Source: Liolophura sinensis (taxonomy: Eukaryota > Mollusca > Polyplacophora > Chitonida > Chitonidae). Taken from it: DNA of 64,000 bases. Position 1 is the stretch's first letter. Each line of letters opens with the position of its first letter. A program made the translations under genes and the position numbers. Positions 34,500-44,326 of this stretch are shown in pieces. Below the pieces are notes generated by a model. That model searched no databases. It worked only from the letters and a program-made list of their open reading frames with translations, and was not told where the DNA came from. The stretch is taken from assembly GCF_032854445.1 (NCBI RefSeq), contig NC_088297.1, forward strand, positions 7,797,375 through 7,861,374. Reading direction: 5' to 3'.

Positions 34500-35426
34500 A
34501 TTATTTTGTTTATGATCACTCTTCTTGCCTTATTTCCGGCACACCCATGTCAATATTTACCCTTTATCATATGACAGCTGTCAGGTTCATGGACGGTATT
34601 GGTTCACCACAACACGTTACTTATATTACGATATCCAGATAATCAGAGAAGTAAACCTTTCATTCTGCAGGCTGAGGGGTTTGGAAGAATTTACAGAATC
34701 TGATATGTGTAGCATAGCGGACAAACCACATAACATATGTAGCAATAAAACCAGTCGAAAAAAACATTTCTTTGAAATTTTTTTAAGTTTGATGCATTTG
34801 ACGGCAGAGTAAGCCATCTCACGGTTGAAATGTAATTTGGAATACTTTAACGTATGTGAATAATATGCGTGCAAAAAGAACCTACCGTTCAAAATTAAAT
34901 GCCTTTTTTCTGCTGTCCCGTAAATAACCGACTAAAGGTGCCAAAACCGCTTTCTGAGTTTATACTTTGCCAGAAGGACTACTTGCCAGATTATGTGTTA
35001 ATGGCAAATTCTTGAAGATATTCATTCGCTTGATTTACATGTTCAGCGGCCTAGAAACATTTCTCACAAAACTATGGCAATGCTTTTTGGTCTTTAAGTA
35101 CACGGGTACACTTATGTTGTATGTGATGCTTTTGTTCACCTCTAAGGATGGAACTCGACATGAGATGAACTAACAACGCCTAAGGGCACATTGTATCATT
35201 GTAGTTGTATCTGTTTCACCTGTTCTTAAGCTTGTATTTCCTGTAAGGTCAGGGATTCGCAATTTAGGCTAGTTTCACTGACCATACTTTGGTACTTTTG
35301 TCAAAATATGGCATGGTGATATGGTTCGTAAAGCAGTGATTTTCGTTTTAAATCTCCCATCGAATAAATGCGGTAGTGTACAAGTATCGTGTTTGAGATT
35401 TGGAAATAAAACGATTATCACTTTTA
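34500..35426. other. 3' UTR of B1 and following intron
   Basis: No coding exon supported. Contains AATAAA at 34744 and GGAAATAAAACG near 35401. Confidence 0.5.
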
Positions 35427-35689
35427 GGGGCCTCCGTGGCTCAGTTGGTTAGCGCGCTAGCGCAGCGCAATGGTCCAGAAGCCTCTCACCAATGCGGTCG
35501 CTCAGAGTTCAAGTCCAGCTCATGGCTCTTCCTGTCCGGCCGTGCGTGGGAAGGTCTTGCAAGAACCTGCGGATGGTCCTGGGTTTCCCCAGGCTGTGCC
35601 CGGTTTACTTCCACCATAATGCTGGCCGCCGTCGTATAAGTGAAATATTCTTAAGTATGGCGTAAGACACCAATCGAATAAATAAATAA
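35427..35689 (+). mobile_element. tRNA-derived SINE, family 1, full length
   Basis: Best complete plus-strand copy: head GGGGCCTCCGTGGCTCAGTT with box A and a GAGTTCAAGTCC box B, core CCATAATGCTGGCCGCCG, tail ending AATAAATAAATA. Flanked by GATTATCACTTTTAG-type duplications (35412-35426 and 35690 onwards, one mismatch). Confidence 0.92.
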
Positions 35690-35827
35690 GATTATCGCTT
35701 TTAAGAGCACTCAATTTCAATATGCCAATTGTGATTTGTCTGATGTATGAAACTGGATGTTAGATGTCGAACAGACTGCTTTGGTTCAGATCGTAGGCTC
35801 CTGGCTCAGATCCATCAACCGGTGGCC

Positions 35828-35888
35828 TTCTGTCTGGAGATCTTCTGTCTGGAGATCTTTTGTCTGGAGATCTTCTGTCTGGAGGTTT
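35828..35888 (+). repeat. 18-bp tandem repeat, ~3.5 copies
   Basis: TCTGTCTGGAGATCTTTT-type unit repeated head to tail with one-base variants. Confidence 0.8.
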
Positions 35889-36429
35889 GTGTGGTACTTG
35901 ATGTGATGATGTCCTTAAAGTGATTAAATAAGAAAAAAACGGAAGTAGTGAATTTTGTGAATTAAATTTGGCTTTATATGTGGGGAAAATCTGAGAAGTG
36001 GTTTACTCGATGTCCGTGTAATCTTATCCACGTCTAAAACTGCCCATATAGTGAGAAATACCAGTTGCAGAAGTCGAGGACATCATCGTGTGTAATTGTA
36101 ACAAATGGGACATATAAGTTATTCTGTGAACTATAGGCATGACATCACATTACCCTAAGGGCATATTCGTGCGTCCTTGATCAGTTTTGTTTACATGTGT
36201 GACTGCATGTGGTCGTATTCTACAATATGTTGTCGGACAGACTATGGTTTCATGGGCTTAGTATAACGTTTAGATTGGCTATAGGTTAGAGCAAGGAAAC
36301 GTGACTAGTTGGTTCGGTGTCAGTATATATGATTGGGTGGGGTGTCATGTCTGGTGTATTCGGCATGAGACTCCAGTGGCGGCAGCACTTTGGCGGCATG
36401 GACATGGCGGCCCTGCCACAGTTAGATAC

Positions 36430-36505
36430 AGTATGTGTACACTCACCTAATGTGTCCTCGTCGTATGACTGAAAAATTGTAAAGCACGACGTGAAATCCC
36501 AAGCG
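36430..36505 (+). mobile_element. SINE family 2, 3'-end fragment
   Basis: Matches the end of family 2 (TCGTCGTATGACTGAAAAAT then CACGACGTGAAATCCCAAGC), followed by an AT run rather than CACTCACTC. Confidence 0.55.
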
Positions 36506-36877
36506 TATATATATATATACTTATACTTATAAGCTCTAACCCAAAATAAAGGCTGTTATGCTTCAAATGACCGTTATGTTTTCAATGACCGTCGGACAAT
36601 GAGATTCTGGTTCAAACATCGAATTGTACAGTGAATGAGATTTTGAAGATACCCCTATCCCGAACTGATGGCAAAGGTAATAAACTCTCGACAGCTCTGG
36701 TATTACCGTATGAGTCCAATGCGTTGCATGCATGATTATGACAAATATTGAACTCCTGCGTGTAGGAAAAGTTGGTCGTTAATTTGCTTAGTTTACTCGG
36801 GTTTTCTCCACTCCACCGTCATATAAGTAAAATGTTTTTTAGTATCACTGGATCTAATTGCAATGTTTTGCTTTCAG

Positions 36878-37359
36878 TGAGCACACCCTCAGCAGAATGG
36901 AACTACATCTCCAATAACCCTAATCGATCCATGTTGACAAAAATTGGTTTGGGAGCCCACAAATCGCCCAAGGCGATGAAAAAGCGCCGAGGCATACGAA
37001 GCGTGGAAGTGTTCTTGCAGTGCCCCCCGTTCAATGAGACTCGTTCCTTGGAGGATATTCCTCCGGATGAGTTGGACGAGTACCTTGCCAAGTACTTTAC
37101 CGAGATAAAACCAAGAGATGGGAGAGACTATCATCCTCTGTCCTTGAATGCAGTACGGTCGAACCTTGAGAGTTACCTTCAGGAGCGGGGATACTGCTGG
37201 TCCATTGTTAGGTCCTCCCAGTTTTGTAAAAGCCAGAGTTCCTTCCGCAGTCGGATGCAGGACTTGAGAAGAGTCATGCGGGCAAAGGAAGGCCAGAGTT
37301 CCTACTGCGACAATCTGCCCTTGTCGGGAGAACAGTGGACTGATGAATTCTGCAGCTGA
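36878..37359 (+). CDS. Gene B alternative terminal exon B2, core-binding domain
   Basis: Acceptor ATGTTTTGCTTTCAG then TG gives split codon GTG (Val), phase 1, and protein V-S-T-P-S-A-E-W-N-Y-I-S. The domain is KSPKAMKKRRGIRSVEVFL, EDIPPDELDEYLAKYF, KPRDGRDYHPLSLNAVRSN, ESYLQERGYCWSIVRSSQF, KSQSSFRSRMQDLRRVMR, with a tail ending QWTDEFCS. Spliced length is 1404 nt, predicted protein 467 aa. The first helix is more basic and more diverged than in the other cassettes, and the usual RILNxxEKxAST opening is absent. The frame is open upstream of the acceptor, but that part has no similarity to other cassettes. Confidence 0.85.
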
Positions 37360-38275
37360 CATCAAAATGGAAACGGGAATTCTTACTTAATAGTTGCAGA
37401 AGCGCAACTTCTACTCCACAACCAGATTCTGAGTGTGCAATACGCAGGGTCACTTTGCCAAAACTACGCAAATCATTTGACTGTCAGGCACAAAGCCTTC
37501 TAGGCTACTTGTAAAACATGACGAGGTGTCATTTACGATCAAAGTATAAAAATTTGTAAACAATTTGTATAACAATGACACCAATGTTTACAGCACAATT
37601 CCATGGTCAGCCTCTGGACAAAGTACTTATGCTACAAATGCATCCAAATGTAGATAACATGCTGTAGACCATGTAGCAAATAAGACACATGTAGGTCTGT
37701 TATAAGTATAAGTAAAGACTTACAGCACAGAGACTAAAACCAAAGCAGCGACGACAGTGAGATGGCTGACAAATGGTCACACGTAACAGGTGAAATACCG
37801 CCTCTTGTCAATTTACCTCAGTTTTATTATAATACTTTACTTGTCCCTCTAGCGCCATGGCTTAATCAGATTTAGATAAGAAAAAAAAATGTTAATTGCA
37901 ATTTATTAGATTTACTCAAATGATATATCCACATTTAACATACAATAACATTAAAACACTGCAAATGGACAAGGCCTCGGAGATACTTAGTCCAACAGCA
38001 AAATCCTGGTTTATGCAGGAATAGAACATAATTAAAGACTTACAGCACAGAGAGTAAATCTTGAGTATGAGTACAAGAGACCTCAAAGAAATTGCAAAAA
38101 ATGTGACATAAATGGAGAAAGTCATTGTTCCCAAGCAGAAATGTTATTTTCACTTGAACCTTGTGACGGACGGGTCACGTGTGGAGTGGTTAGATGCGCA
38201 TGCCTTTCAATCCCTGGGACACCAGAAGTGGGGTATTAAGCCCTGCCATCGCCGTTTTTACTGCCTTGGTGATAA
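37360..38275. other. Sequence downstream of gene B
   Basis: No gene supported. No AATAAA close to the B2 stop was found. Two similar stretches, GACTTACAGCACAGAGA near 37717 and 38037, form a short direct repeat. Confidence 0.45.
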
Positions 38276-38396
38276 TAAGTGGTCGTGGGTTTCCGCCGGG
38301 CTCTGCCCGGTTTTCTTCCACCATAATGATGGCCGTCGTCGTATAAGTGAACTATTCCTGAGTACGGCGTAAAACGCTAATCAAATAAATAAATAA
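38276..38396 (+). mobile_element. SINE family 1, 5'-truncated
   Basis: Begins AGTGGTCGTGGGTTTCCGCC and runs through the core to GCTAATCAAATAAATAAATA. Confidence 0.8.
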
Positions 38397-38642
38397 TAAG
38401 TGGTCGATGTCGCCTGTTATAGGTCAGAAGGCTTGTCAGACAGTGGTTGTGTAATCTTAGGGGTCGTTGAAGACAGCTTGTCTTGCATCGATATGGTGTG
38501 TCTATATCTGTACGTCACATTTGGGAAAGTTCGGCTATAGCTTGCCAGAGGTGGGTGTGTGGTGGGGGAGAGGGGATGTATTCGGGACACTCCAGTCCTT
38601 CCACCCATACAACTGGCAGCCGTCATACAATTAAAAAAAAGA

Positions 38643-38873
38643 GTGTGTGAGTGAGTGAATGCTTGGGGTTTAACGTCGTGCTCAACAATTTTTCAGTCAT
38701 ATGACGACGAAGTAATCCTAAGGGTATATGTAATGTACCTCCTTGTCGCAGGACGGATTTCCACCGCTCTTTTATCTAGTGCTGCTTCACTGAGACGACT
38801 TACCGAAGGCAAGTAAGCTGCCCGCCCGAGCCATTATACTGGGTCAACCAAGACCCAGTGGAAAGCAGTACAA
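38643..38873 (-). mobile_element. SINE family 2, minus strand
   Basis: Plus-strand reading starts GTGTGTGAGTGAGTGAATGC (tail), then GGGGTTTAACGTCGTGCTCA, CATATGACGACGAAG and TCTAGTGCTGCTTCACTGAG, the reverse complement of the copies at 20993 and 42417. Confidence 0.8.
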
Positions 38874-38892
38874 TTTACCATGCAGTTTATTT

Positions 38893-38935
38893 TACTGTAT
38901 TCTTGAGTACGGCGTGAAACACCAATCAAATAAAT
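38893..38935 (+). mobile_element. SINE family 1 tail fragment
   Basis: TATTCTTGAGTACGGCGTGA followed by AACACCAATCAAATAAAT. Only the last 40 bases of the element. Confidence 0.65.
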
Positions 38936-39038
38936 CATTTTACTGATTTTATATCAATGATGATGAACCATATTCAGTAACACGCAGGTCACATGGCACA
39001 ATGAATGGACGCTTTGGTTCATGTATTTATGTATTTAA

Positions 39039-39616
39039 AGGAGAAGATAATTTAAATATTAATCAAATACCATTGAAAAGAGTATGCATTTCCTCGCAGG
39101 TGAATGCCACAAAACAAATTCTAATATGTACCTCAAGTTGATAGATTATAAATAATGTCGGCGCCAATATCAGCTGTGGGCGACTCCATTTTGCCTAAGA
39201 ACTAGTCCTGAAGTCTTTTGTGTTAGGAGGAGAATTGCCGCTGGAAATCGCCGAAGTGCAGTTCGTACATTTCCTTACATTAAGTCTTCTTCTCAGAAGG
39301 CAGCGAACATTACAGTTCGTTTTCCGCTTGACGATCGGGAATCCGGAATGTTGGACGTAGGTTCCGAGTTTACACGAACGAGCCGGCAGTTTTAACGATT
39401 CCCACTGGTTGTCAGGCAACACAGCCCAAGCATAAATTACAGGGTGTTAAAGATGGAAGACGCGATAGACTCAACCATTTATGCCAGCTTTGGCGTTTTC
39501 AGGCTATACGTGTATGGCGAGGAAAAATGGCAAAAATTATGCAGCAGGTACCACCAGATAGATAAAAATGTGCTCTTTTCAACCCATAGCGTCATGTTTT
39601 TAAGTTTTCTTCTCCT
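39039..39616. mobile_element. piggyBac-like MITE (578 bp) with TTAA target duplications
   Basis: Left end AGGAGAAGATAATTTAAAT and right end reading, in reverse complement, AGGAGAAGAAAACTTAAAAA form terminal inverted repeats. Both ends are bounded by TTAA (39035-39038 and 39617-39620), the target duplication of piggyBac-type elements. No transposase frame is present, so it would be non-autonomous. The minus-strand frame at 39195-39422 inside has no recognised domain. Confidence 0.65.
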
Positions 39617-39620
39617 TTAA

Positions 39621-40657
39621 ATGGTGTTCAGTGCCTAATTCACGAATAGCTCACAAAACAAATAATATACGACGGCAATCAGATTTACCGGCAGGTAGAC
39701 TGGCGCTGAACCAGCGTTAAAAATCTCGCCTCATGATCTCGCTTCAAGCACGCGATCTCATTACTCAAGCGCCGATTGGCTGGAACAAGAATGACGTCTT
39801 ATGCCGATGAATCCGTGAAAGCCCTTGCTATTAACGTTTGTGTCAATATGCTGTTGGTGCGAGCATCGAAGCTCGTGTGGCCCATTGCGTCGTCAAATGC
39901 TCCTTGAAGGCAGCTGTTCAACTGCCAAAATGGCGTGCATGTCCGTAACGCACAAGTGGGAAAGTTCATCAGTAACTTGTCAGATGGTCGGTGGTTTATC
40001 CAGGGCACTGACCACCGCCGTACGTTGTGAACAATTATTGAGTATGGGGATAAACAACAAATACGTAATGAATTGGATTTCATGGGAATGGTTACAAATT
40101 GCAGAGATGTGCGACGTATAGAATGTGGAAACAGAGATGTGCGACGTATAGAATGTGGAAATAGAGATGTGCGACGTATAGAATGTGGAAATATAAGGAT
40201 GTTTTCATGCATTGCGTGTGGTACCATGAATTCACGTAATTCTGGAACCGAGACAAGCCAGTTAGTTATTACTAGGCACACTTCTGCAGAAACGAACGGT
40301 TTTGTAATAATAAAAAAAAAGTAAATTGTCTATCGAATGCCCGAAAAGGAAAGCAGTATATGCGTTGTATTTGAGACTGAACATATGATAACGTGTCTCT
40401 TATGTGTTTAACGTGGGACACACAATGTTTCCAGCCATGTCTGTGTGAAAGACATCAGAACAGCGATCCAATGGTCTGTTCTGTGGATGAACTTACAACG
40501 AAGCCGTCCTTTTCTATTTGTCACGCAACGGTTTGAAATGACCATACAATGAACTCTACGTACTTTATTTAGTCTTGAGTACATGCTTTTCTCTTCAAGC
40601 ATAAGTATATATTGATGAATGTCAAATTAGTTTGGCTAGCCATATTCAACGGACATG
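39621..40657. other. Intergenic sequence
   Basis: No gene supported. It includes a 30-bp unit (AGAGATGTGCGACGTATAGA then ATGTGGAAAY) repeated three times at about 40105-40193. Confidence 0.5.
40105..40193 (+). repeat. 30-bp tandem repeat, three copies
   Basis: Three nearly identical units starting AGAGATGTGCGACGTATAGA. Being in multiples of three it leaves a frame open, but no coding evidence exists. Confidence 0.85.
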
Positions 40658-40783
40658 GGGGCCTCCGTGGCTCAGTTGGTTAGCGCGCTAGAGCAGCGTA
40701 ATGACCCAGAAACCTCTCACCAATGCGGTCGCCGTGAGTTCAAGTACGGCGTAAAACACTAATCACAAAAAAAAGAAAAAAAT
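40658..40783 (+). mobile_element. SINE family 1 with internal deletion
   Basis: Intact head (GGGGCCTCCGTGGCTCAGTT to GAGTTCAAGT) joined directly to the tail (ACGGCGTAAAACACTAATCA). The core is missing. Flanked by an 11-bp target duplication CAACGRACATG at 40647-40657 and 40784-40794, so the shortened form itself appears to have inserted. Confidence 0.8.
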
Positions 40784-40919
40784 CAACGAACATGTACACA
40801 GGTAAGAGAATAAACAAACGACCAGATTACATTACAACGTGATTACATTCCGACTGTATTTTCCACCTGATGGTATATCAGAGGAACTACCTAGGTATAT
40901 ACATACATACGCATATGAT

Positions 40920-41092
40920 TTTTTTTTTTGATTGTTGTTTTACGCCGTACTCAAGAATATTTCACTTATATGACGACGGCCAGAATTATGGTGTGTGGAA
41001 ACCGGGCAGAGCCCGCGGGGAAACCCACGACCATCCGCAGGTTGTCTTCTGGGTTTCTACGCTGCGGTAACCGACTGAGCCACGGAGGCCCC
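40920..41092 (-). mobile_element. SINE family 1 with internal deletion, minus strand
   Basis: Minus-strand copy with head GGGGGCCTCCGTGGCTCAGT, then a jump over the CACCAATGCGG/box-B region into the CAACCTGCGGATGGTCGTGG core, and a T-rich tail. Flanked by CATACGCATAT at 40906-40916 and 41093-41103. Confidence 0.8.
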
Positions 41093-41103
41093 CATACGCA
41101 TAT

Positions 41104-41994
41104 ATGAACCCACATTATATAATGTAAGTTTATAAGAGAAGACAACATGAAATTGAGGCAGACAAAAGAGCGTGAAAAGTTATTTACACATATAGACTAC
41201 AAGCATTATGTTTTCTCCGATTTTTGCCTTCAGTAGAGAGGGTATTTGAAACCATTTTTGCATACTTAGTGTTTGAAGTATATATCGTCTTTGTACTATA
41301 ATGTTCTAAACAAAGGATGTGATATATAATCAATGTATATGTAATAAATTTATTTCAATGCAAATTTGTTGTTTATATTCAGACTAAATTATGAATATAT
41401 TAAAGATATGACTAAAATTCAGGTTAAAACTAGAATCCTAGAAGTTGTCCAAATTCTAGCACAAATATATTTATTAAACATGCGTTTAGATCCTCATTTC
41501 GAACGTTATTATGCCGAGAAGTTACAATACCAAAAGGTGGTGCCGACTACCCACCATACAAAAATTATTTTCGTATGACTGGAAAAAACTGACCGTGTAT
41601 ATTACAAACTTTTCAAACTCTTATATGTGAAGGTTTTTTTTATGTTTTCTCCAATCAATTTTCTTTTGGATCCTTAGTCAAGTTCTTACTCAGAAATATG
41701 CTGAACAAATTGCGAGTATTCGAATTGTCAGACACTCGAAGTATTGGTTACGTCCCAGCTTCGGACCGAGAAGTTTCTGATCATTTGTGTCTCCACTGTT
41801 CTTGAAACATAGGTTACGATAAGTTGTGACACGGATTCTATGTGCGTTTGAGTCGCCTACACGAAGTTCATTGTACATTATTTGATTTTCACCAAAAGCT
41901 GTGCCTCACATGCACTTGAGAATGTTACTTCAGCACTTAAATCTCTTGTTGCCTTCAATACATAAACATGACCGCCGTACATATATGTGGAAGG
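41104..41994. other. Intergenic sequence
   Basis: AT-rich; no gene, RNA gene or repeat that I can support. Confidence 0.45.
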
Positions 41995-42140
41995 CTCTAG
42001 AGAATACCAATCAAATAAATAAACAAACGAGAAGGATTATGGAAATTATTTGTTTATTTGTTTGGTGTTTTACTGCCGTACCCAAGGAATATTTCAGTTA
42101 TGCGACGGGGGCCAGGTATGGTGGGAGGAAACCGGGCAGA
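41995..42140 (-). mobile_element. SINE family 1 fragments
   Basis: A plus-strand tail fragment (CCAATCAAATAAATAAACAA) is followed by a minus-strand 3' fragment (TTTGGTGTTTTACTGCCGTA to GGTGGGAGGAAACCGGGCAG). Both are diverged. Confidence 0.6.
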
Positions 42141-42416
42141 TTATGGAACACAAATCGAATAAAAAAATAATAAAAACGACAAATGAAGATGTTGTTCAAA
42201 ACAGTCATCTAATTAAAACCTCATGAAAGAGTAAATATATCTAATCGCAAATAAGGAAAGATTATGCCAGGTGGATTATAGGCTAAACCATCTTTTTTTT
42301 TCACCTTTGCTATCACTATGCCATAGTAAAGGGTGTAATTCAGTTGTGCTGGTCTTATGGTGAGAGGGTATGTCCGGCGATATATAACACTGAAGCCAAG
42401 GCTTCTAATTTCTTGG

Positions 42417-42753
42417 TCCGCTTCGGGACCGGTAGATTCAGGATCAATCCTTGATCGAGTCACACCTAAAACTTTTAAAAGAAGAAGTTGTAACTTCTTC
42501 GCTTGGCGTTCAGCAATGAAGGGGATAGTGCAACGACTGGTTAACCCGTATCAGTATAATGGCTCGGGCGGGGCGGCTTACTTGCCTTCGGTAAGTCGTC
42601 CTCAGTGAAGCAGCACTAAATAAAAGAGCGGTGGAAATCCGTTCTGCAACAAGGATGCACATTACACGTACTTGCACCCTAATGATTCCTTCGTCGTCAT
42701 ATGACTGAAAAATTGTTGAGTGCGACGTTAAACCCAAGCACTCACTCACTCAC
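42417..42753 (+). mobile_element. tRNA-derived SINE, family 2, complete
   Basis: Head TCCGCTTCGGGACCGGTAGA with box-B-like GATCGAGTCACACC, shared core AGTGAAGCAGCACTAAATAA, end TGCGACGTTAAACCCAAGCA and CACTCACTCACTC tail. A perfect 13-bp target duplication TCTAATTTCTTGG lies at 42404-42416 and 42754-42766. That defines the family's ends (337 bp). Confidence 0.88.
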
Positions 42754-42766
42754 TCTAATTTCTTGG

Positions 42767-43620
42767 GGCTAGAAGTATGCCTTAGAACAGCTAACTGTAT
42801 GCTAATCCTCCCACGACAGTCCAGTGAACTTCGACCTCACGATGAGCCAGGTCAGTCTCAACAGGAGAGTAGGTCTACTCTCCTACAGACATTGTTCCAA
42901 GATAAAAAAAACCCATACATATATAATGTATCGTTTAAAATATCGATCGTTTAAACTATTCATGGGTCAAAATGCAGATTACCACAAAAATAAATGGATT
43001 GGTTGTTTGGTACAAATCCTATCTAAGCACGTTAAAAATCCTCCAGATTAGTAAAAAAAACTTTCCGTACTTTCCGTACAGACAAACACGCGGGCAGACG
43101 GAAAGGGTTATAAACGCCAGGAAGATAAACGTCCTTGGCGGACGTAAGTCTACGAAATTCAGCATAAATTATGCTAATTGCTGGCCATTCAGAAGGCTTA
43201 CACTATGACTTCTTGTCTTCAGTATGGCGTTTCAGTGTTGTACCGTGTATAACAACATGAATTTATATACGCGAAAAGGAGACAGTCATTCAGAAACAAA
43301 TGGGACATGCATTGCAAAAGGAAAAAAATGAATTTGTATCTCGCACGGGGAAATGCCAAAACCGTTTACTGATCTATTTTTGTATGACCAAAACTCACCC
43401 TGCCCTCCATCCCCATACCCCCGCTCAACATCTGCTATTTCCAGGTTAAAAACAAGCAAACAATCAAACCAGAGTTAGTAAAAACAAACATTTAGAAATG
43501 AGAAATTAAAGTAAACGTCGGGGTTTTAACGGACGTACAAAAAAGCTGGCAAATTATCCTTTTTATTTAAATATGGTACTACGTTATCTTGTTCCCAATC
43601 TTATGAGATCTCTGAGTTAT
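42767..43620. other. Intergenic sequence upstream of the metalloprotease gene
   Basis: No gene supported. Short frames here show no domain or splice context. Confidence 0.45.
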
Positions 43621-43627
43621 CCAGATA

Positions 43628-43630
43628 TTC

Positions 43631-43705
<75 letters not shown>
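43628..43705. repeat. (AT)n microsatellite
   Basis: About 78 bp of alternating AT with one TT interruption. Confidence 0.95.
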
Positions 43706-43708
<3 letters not shown>

Positions 43709-44326
43709 CATAAGAACCTCACAGGTAGGCTTCCATAATCATGGATGGCTTGATCGCTCGATATCAGGATTGTGTCAAGAAAAAATCTGAAAAGATCGCG
43801 CATGAAAGTTTCAACAGGATTTAATTATCATCTTTTCAATAAAACTGTTAACTTGCAATGAGGTAAATGTTTATAAAAGGTGTGTAATATAAGTTGTTCA
43901 ATTGGAGACACTGCTCAACAAAGTACAAGTCATGCTTTTCTACCGTTTGAAAGGATTTCAAAGATCCAGTTTCTTTCGTGGAAAAATTCCTTCATCTGAC
44001 TTTACAATGAACTAGGAAGTTCAAGTGAAAGTATTTGCAGATAGATGCTATGTAAACGATGCCTGTACAAGAGAGTATAGAACACGTGTTGGCACGGTAG
44101 GTGTGACGATAATTTAAATCGAGGATTAAGTCTCCACCCTTTTGCATAATTGGCATCCATAGAGACATTCGAATCTGGTATAAAAAAACACGCATTGCAG
44201 GCTTCAGCATGATTTGACGCGTTGCGAAGACACTTCAAATCATCGACACATTTGCGCCAAGTTCATTTTGCCAACAGTTCGAGTTCACCACATTACTGTC
44301 TAACTGTAGCATCATCTGAAGTCACA

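Noticed and set aside
36772-36877. Upstream part of the open frame before cassette B2 (starting MVVNLLSLLG)
   Set aside because: It lies before a strong phase-1 acceptor and has no counterpart in other cassettes. Intronic.
39195-39422. Cys- and Lys-rich frame inside the MITE as a zinc-finger or THAP-like protein
   Set aside because: Cys spacing fits no zinc-binding pattern that I know, and the frame is confined to a non-autonomous element.
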